Position numbers and translations under genes: made by a program
Notes under the pieces: model-generated
Told to the model about the DNA's origin: nothing
What the model saw: the letters and a program-made list of their open reading frames with translations, nothing else
The model's database searches: none
Assembly (NCBI RefSeq): GCF_036017915.1
Contig: NZ_CP107929.1
Coordinates: 1,488,001-1,552,000 of the forward strand
Direction: 5' to 3'
DNA from: Micromonospora sp. NBC_00421
GTDB lineage: Bacteria > Actinomycetota > Actinomycetes > Mycobacteriales > Micromonosporaceae
Length of the DNA: 64,000 nucleotides
In this document: piece after piece, positions 60,367 to 64,000 of the stretch
Layout of the letters: each line of letters opens with the position of its first letter
Numbering within the stretch: position 1 is the first letter of the stretch

Positions 60367-60751
60367 TGCCTGAGATCCCCCTCATGGGCAGGCTGCGCCG
60401 ATTCGCACCGACCGGCAACGGCGGGCAGACGTCAGATCAATCCCCCATGGCGTCCGGCCTGCGGGGCGGCCGCAGGCACGCCGGGGGTACGCGACGGGGG
60501 TGCCCTGCGGTCAGCCCCGGCCGGGCTCCGGTCGGTCGTCGAAGGCCAGGGTCACCGTGCCGTCCGCTCATTCTGCCGGTCGGGCGCCGATCGTGGGGAA
60601 CCCGCCGTGACCGCAGGCCTCGCCCGCCTCCCCGGGAATCCGGCCGACCCCGCCCCCGACTTCCACTCAGTGGAAGACCTCGTCCCGGTCACCGGGTGCC
60701 GCGCGCGATGATGCAGTGGCATCGACGTACGTCGAGAAGGAGGTCGGTCGG

Positions 60752-61795
60752 ATGGTGTTCGCCCGGGACCAGTGGTACGTGGCGGCCTACGGCGGTGAGG
60801 TCGGCCGGGGTCTGCTCGCCCGTACGGTGCTCGGTGAGCCACTGGTGCTCTACCGCACCGGGGCGGGGGAGGCGGTGGCGCTCGCCGACCGGTGCGTACA
60901 CCGGCGCTACCCGTTGTCCGAGAGCCGGCTCGACGGCGACACGGTCGTCTGCGGCTACCACGGCTTCACCTACGACCCGACCGGCGCGTGTGTCTTCGTA
61001 CCCGGTCAGCAGCGCATTCCGCGCACCGCGAGGGTCGCCTCCTATCCGGTGGTGGAGCAGGACTCCTTCGTCTGGGTCTGGATCGGCGACCGGGACCGGG
61101 CCGATCCGGCCGCGATTCCCCGTGCCCCGTGGCTTGCCGACCCCCGGTACGCGGTGGTGCGCGGGATGGCCCCGCTGGACGCGCGCTACGGCCTGCTGGT
61201 CGACAACCTGCTCGACCTGTCCCACGAGACCTACCTGCACGGTGGTTACATCGGCACGCCGGAGGTGGCGGACACCCCGATCACCACCGAGGTCGACGAG
61301 GACCGGGGCGTCGTCTACGTCAGCCGGCACATGGACGACGCCGAGTGCCCGCCGTTCTATGCCCACTCGACCGGGATCCAGGGCCGGATCACCAGGTGGC
61401 AGGACATCGAGTACCACCCGCCCTGCCTCTATCTCCTGCACAGCCGGATCGCGCCGCAGGGGGTGCCGCCGCCCGCCGAGGGCGAGGACAGCGACGCCTT
61501 CCACGCCGAGATCGTGTACGCGATCACCCCGTCGACCGCGCACACCACGTACGACTTCTGGGCGGTGGCACGCGACTTCGCCATCGACGACGAGTCGGTC
61601 AGCGAGTACCTGCACCAGAGCAACCACACAGTGGTCATGCAGGACGTGGCGGCGCTGAACATCCTGGAGCGGGTGATCGCCGCCGAGCCGGAGCGCTACC
61701 AGGAGTTGAGCATCAACATCGACACCGGTGGCCTGGCCGCCCGACGGCTGCTGGCCCGGATGGTCGGGTCGGGGACGGTGGGAGTGCCGCGGTGA
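60752..61795 (+). CDS. Rieske non-heme iron oxygenase (VanA-like)
   Basis: A 347-residue oxygenase of the vanillate O-demethylase/phthalate 4,5-dioxygenase-reductase class. The Rieske ligands are CVHRRYPL (CxH, ~residue 46) and CGYHGFTY (CxxH, ~66). The non-heme iron ligands are likely in NLLDLSHETYLH near residue 160 (HxxxxH) with a later Asp. Such enzymes O-demethylate or hydroxylate aromatic acids. ATG 60752 follows AAGGAGG. The next two genes overlap it in turn by four bases and end with the matching reductase, so this is a three-gene oxygenase operon. Confidence 0.92.
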   Translation: MVFARDQWYVAAYGGEVGRGLLARTVLGEPLVLYRTGAGEAVALADRCVHRRYPLSESRLDGDTVVCGYHGFTYDPTGACVFVPGQQRIPRTARVASYPVVEQDSFVWVWIGDRDRADPAAIPRAPWLADPRYAVVRGMAPLDARYGLLVDNLLDLSHETYLHGGYIGTPEVADTPITTEVDEDRGVVYVSRHMDDAECPPFYAHSTGIQGRITRWQDIEYHPPCLYLLHSRIAPQGVPPPAEGEDSDAFHAEIVYAITPSTAHTTYDFWAVARDFAIDDESVSEYLHQSNHTVVMQDVAALNILERVIAAEPERYQELSINIDTGGLAARRLLARMVGSGTVGVPR

Positions 61796-62040
61796 CCTCC
61801 CCTGTCCGCATGCTCACCGGAGAGCGGGTCCACCGGGTCCACTGGGTGCCGGGCACGGACACGCTGCGCGGGATCTGCCACTGCGGTGCCGAGCGGGCCG
61901 CCGACGAACCGGTCGAGTTGTGGGAGTGGCTGCTCGGCCACCCGCGGGGCCACCGGGTTCCGGCGCGGCCGGCGTCCGTACCACCGGCGCGGCCGGCGGC
62001 CACGGCATCCGTGCCAGGGCGGCCGGCGGTGCCGGCGTGA
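61792..62040 (+). CDS. Small protein with CHC motif between oxygenase and reductase
   Basis: An 82-residue protein encoded with four-base overlaps to the genes on each side. Residues ~7-50 (MLTGERVHRVHWVPGTD then GICHCGAERAADEPVELWEWLLGHP) look folded, with paired His and Cys that could bind a metal. The rest is a Pro/Ala/Arg-rich tail. I do not recognise a family. Translational coupling argues it is a real part of the oxygenase operon, perhaps a metal-delivery or assembly factor, but no function is shown. Confidence 0.6.
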   Translation: MTSPVRMLTGERVHRVHWVPGTDTLRGICHCGAERAADEPVELWEWLLGHPRGHRVPARPASVPPARPAATASVPGRPAVPA

Positions 62041-62984
62041 CCGACCTGGCCGGGACGGAGCTGGTGGTCGTGGCCCGGGAGCGGGTGGCGGCGGAGGTGG
62101 TGGAGATCGGCCTGGGTCGTCCGGACGGCGGCGACCTGCCCGGGTGGACCCCGGGTGCGCACGTCGACCTGGAGTTGGGCCCGGGGCTGGTCCGCCAGTA
62201 CTCCCTCTGCGGCGACCCGGGGGAGCGGTCGGTCCTGCGGATCGCGGTGCAACGCGAACCGGACGGGCGCGGCGGCTCCCGGCTGGCGCACGAGCGGCTC
62301 ACCGTCGGCGGCGCCGTCCGGGTGCACGGTCCCCGCAACACCTTCCCGCTGGTCGCCGGCCCGTGCTACCTCTTCGTCGCCGGCGGCATCGGCATCACCC
62401 CGATCCGGCCGATGGTGGCCGCCGCCGACGCCGCGGGCGCCGACTGGCGACTGGTGTACGGCGGCCGCAGCCGCGCCGCCATGGCCTTCGCCACCGACCT
62501 GCGGGAGACCTACGGCGACCGGGTGAGCCTGCACCCGCAGGACGAGACCGGCCTGCTCGACCTGGTCACCGTGCTGGGTGGACCCGACACCGGCCTCGTC
62601 TACTGCTGCGGCCCGGAATCCCTGGTCCGGGCGGTGGAGGAGCACTGTCGGGACTGGCCGCCCGGCGGCCTGCACGTCGAGCGGTTCGCTCCACGCGACG
62701 ACACCGGCGGGCCGGAGGCGGCGATCGAGGTCGAACTCGCGCTGTCCGGCAGGACGGTGACCGTGCCGGCGGGCACGTCGATCCTGCGGGCGGTGGAGCA
62801 GGCCGGCGTGGCGGTCCTCTCGTCCTGTCGGGAGGGCACCTGCGGCACCTGCGAGACCCCGGTGCTCGCCGGGGTGCCCGAGCACCGCGACAGCCTGCTC
62901 ACCGCGCAGGAGCGGGCCGCCGGGGACACCATGCTGATCTGTGTCTCCCGGTCCCGTACGCCCCGGCTCGTCCTGGAGCTGTGA
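62037..62984 (+). CDS. Phthalate dioxygenase reductase-type protein (VanB-like)
   Basis: A 315-residue reductase. The order is FMN domain (RQYSLCGD flavin motif, residue ~55), NAD domain (FVAGGIGITPIRPMV, ~115, and YCCGPESL), then a C-terminal plant-type [2Fe-2S] ferredoxin (SSCREGTCGTCETPVL plus a later Cys in LICVSR). This is the single-chain reductase that feeds Rieske oxygenases of the VanA class. GTG 62037 overlaps the stop of the small protein. It pairs with the oxygenase at 60752. Confidence 0.94.
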   Translation: MTDLAGTELVVVARERVAAEVVEIGLGRPDGGDLPGWTPGAHVDLELGPGLVRQYSLCGDPGERSVLRIAVQREPDGRGGSRLAHERLTVGGAVRVHGPRNTFPLVAGPCYLFVAGGIGITPIRPMVAAADAAGADWRLVYGGRSRAAMAFATDLRETYGDRVSLHPQDETGLLDLVTVLGGPDTGLVYCCGPESLVRAVEEHCRDWPPGGLHVERFAPRDDTGGPEAAIEVELALSGRTVTVPAGTSILRAVEQAGVAVLSSCREGTCGTCETPVLAGVPEHRDSLLTAQERAAGDTMLICVSRSRTPRLVLEL

Positions 62985-63014
62985 GCGGTCGGCGCGGGCG
63001 GGGAGGATGGTGGG

Positions 63015-63767
63015 GTGCGCGGGCAACCGGGACGGTCGGTGACGAGCCGGGTGTTGGCGCTGCTCGACGCGTTCAGCCCGGCCGACCCGGCGCTGACCCT
63101 GAGCGAGCTGGCCCGGCGGGCCGGGTTGCCGCTGTCCACCGTGCACCGGCGGGTCGCCGAACTGCTCGCGTGGGGGGCGCTGGAACGCGGCGACGACGGG
63201 CGGTACCGGATCGGCCTGCGGCTGTGGGAGGTCGGCTCGCTCGCGCCCCGGGGCCTGGGGCTGCGGGAGGTGGCCCTCCCGGTCATGGAGGACCTTTACG
63301 AGGTGACCCACGAGAACGTCCAGCTCGCCGTCCGGCAGGACCTCGAACTCGTCTTCATCGAACGGATCGCCGGGCGGCACGCCGTGCCGGTGCTCACCCG
63401 GGTGGGTGGCCGCTTCGCGTTGCACGCCACCGGCGTCGGACTGGTCCTGCTCGCCCACGCGCCCGTCGAGATCCAGCAACAGGTGCTGGCCGCGCCGCTG
63501 GAGCGGTACACCGCACTGACCGTCACCGACCCGGGGCGGCTGCGCCGCTGTCTCGCCGAGGTGCGCCGGGCCGGGTACGCGGTAAGCGACCGTCAGGTCA
63601 CCATGGACGCCCTGTCGGTGGCCGCGCCGATCCGTGCACCGCAGGGCGTGGTGGCGGCGATCTCGTTGGTGGTCGCCCACGACCGGGCGGACCCGGTGGC
63701 GCTGGCGCCGCTGGTCCGGGCCGCCGGCCGGGTGCTCTCCCGGGCATTGGGCGGCGCACATCGGTGA
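63015..63767 (+). CDS. IclR-family transcriptional regulator
   Basis: A 250-residue IclR regulator. The N-terminal winged helix (SVTSRVLALLDAF... and LTLSELARRAGLPLSTVHRRVAELL) and the C-terminal effector domain (LQLAVRQDLELVFIERIAG..., RFALHATGVGLVLLA, GYAVSDRQVTMDALSVAAPI) are both complete. Family members respond to aromatic and other small acids. It starts 30 bases after the reductase gene and probably controls the Rieske oxygenase operon. GTG 63015 follows GGGAGG. Confidence 0.93.
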   Translation: MRGQPGRSVTSRVLALLDAFSPADPALTLSELARRAGLPLSTVHRRVAELLAWGALERGDDGRYRIGLRLWEVGSLAPRGLGLREVALPVMEDLYEVTHENVQLAVRQDLELVFIERIAGRHAVPVLTRVGGRFALHATGVGLVLLAHAPVEIQQQVLAAPLERYTALTVTDPGRLRRCLAEVRRAGYAVSDRQVTMDALSVAAPIRAPQGVVAAISLVVAHDRADPVALAPLVRAAGRVLSRALGGAHR

Positions 63768-63792
63768 CCACCGGTCGGGTGCGGTCGCGGTG

Positions 63793-64000
63793 TCAGTCGG
63801 GGAAGGCCAGCCGGCGCAGCAGTGGGGCCAGCCACTCGTGCTCCCGGGGTGTCACGCCGGCCAGCGAGCCGAGCCCCACGGCGTTGACGGCGTCCTGGGC
63901 GCGGACGAACAGGGCCCGACCGGCCTCGGTGGCGACCAGGACGTTGGCCCTGCGGTCGGCGGGGTCGGCGTGCCGCTCGACCAGGTGGCGCTGCTCCAGC
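63793..64000 (-). CDS. MarR-family regulator, C-terminal part
   Basis: The last 68 residues of a protein whose start is beyond the window. The visible frame reads LEQRHLVERHADPADRRANV then LVATEAGRALFVRAQDAV, the wing and following helix of MarR-type DNA-binding domains (xRxxxPxDRRxxxVxLTxxG). A helical tail ends at the stop 63793-63795. The partner gene is not seen. It converges on the IclR gene. Confidence 0.75.
   Translation of the reverse strand, partial: LEQRHLVERHADPADRRANVLVATEAGRALFVRAQDAVNAVGLGSLAGVTPREHEWLAPLLRRLAFPD

Noticed and set aside
1..64000. CRISPR arrays, tRNA genes, insertion sequences
   Set aside because: No regularly spaced repeats with unique spacers, no cloverleaf sequences and no transposase-like protein were found. 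The only tandem repeat (37027-37122) has no spacers.

Overview
The window comes from a very GC-rich actinomycete. Codon use, frequent GTG/TTG starts, GGAGG-type ribosome sites and gene content fit the Micromonosporaceae (Micromonospora or Salinispora type). No tRNA, rRNA, CRISPR array, insertion sequence or origin was seen.

Positions 1 to about 28.6 kb are the tailoring and regulatory half of a rifamycin-type ansamycin cluster. The polyketide synthase and most aminohydroxybenzoate (AHBA) genes are not in the window. The diagnostic set is a RifJ-like type II dehydroquinase, a RifR-like type II thioesterase, a Rif20-like PapA acyltransferase, a Rif14-like O-methyltransferase directly followed by a split transketolase (Rif15A/15B-like), four cytochromes P450 (one with its own 3Fe-4S ferredoxin), a phenol-hydroxylase-type flavoprotein and a LuxR-type activator (RifZ-like). 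Interleaved is a deoxysugar set: NDP-hexose 2,3-dehydratase, 3-ketoreductase, E1-type 3-dehydratase, RmlC-like epimerase, glycosyltransferase and a class III aminotransferase. Together these could make and attach a 4-amino-2,3,4,6-tetradeoxyhexose of the tolyposamine kind. A secreted multicopper oxidase and a Rieske ferredoxin are unusual members.

The cluster is wired by a recurring promoter module: a CTATC-N8-GGATG box placed 16-17 bases before a TCCTA-like -10 element. Back-to-back pairs occupy four divergent intergenic regions (9886-9939, 13093-13153, 19208-19267, 23538-23592), and a weaker copy lies at 1760-1777. The box closely resembles the RifZ target I recall from Amycolatopsis mediterranei, so the LuxR gene at 24582 is the natural candidate activator.

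From 28.8 kb the window becomes accessory carbon metabolism. A cold-shock-domain gene is followed by a glycosidase-like/YCII/regulator operon (29.3-32.5 kb). Next comes a sugar-acid operon coding an SDR and a thiamine-diphosphate E1 alpha/beta pair (32.6-35.3 kb), divergent from an enolase-superfamily dehydratase. A rhamnose/fucose mutarotase, a sugar ABC importer, a Gfo/Idh oxidoreductase and an M20 amidohydrolase follow (36.7-42.5 kb), divergent from an amidohydrolase. A scar of two gene remnants (43.6-43.8 kb) precedes a secreted GH43 arabinosidase-like enzyme.

The last third holds a glyoxylate-shunt unit (RamB-like regulator divergent from isocitrate lyase and malate synthase, 46.4-50.9 kb), a secreted GH10 xylanase with CBM2 (51.8-53.3 kb), and a second sugar-acid locus (FadR-type regulator, lactonase, L-fuconate dehydratase, ribose-type ABC importer; 53.6-60.2 kb). 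It ends with a Rieske oxygenase/reductase pair flanking a small unknown protein, an IclR regulator and a truncated MarR gene.
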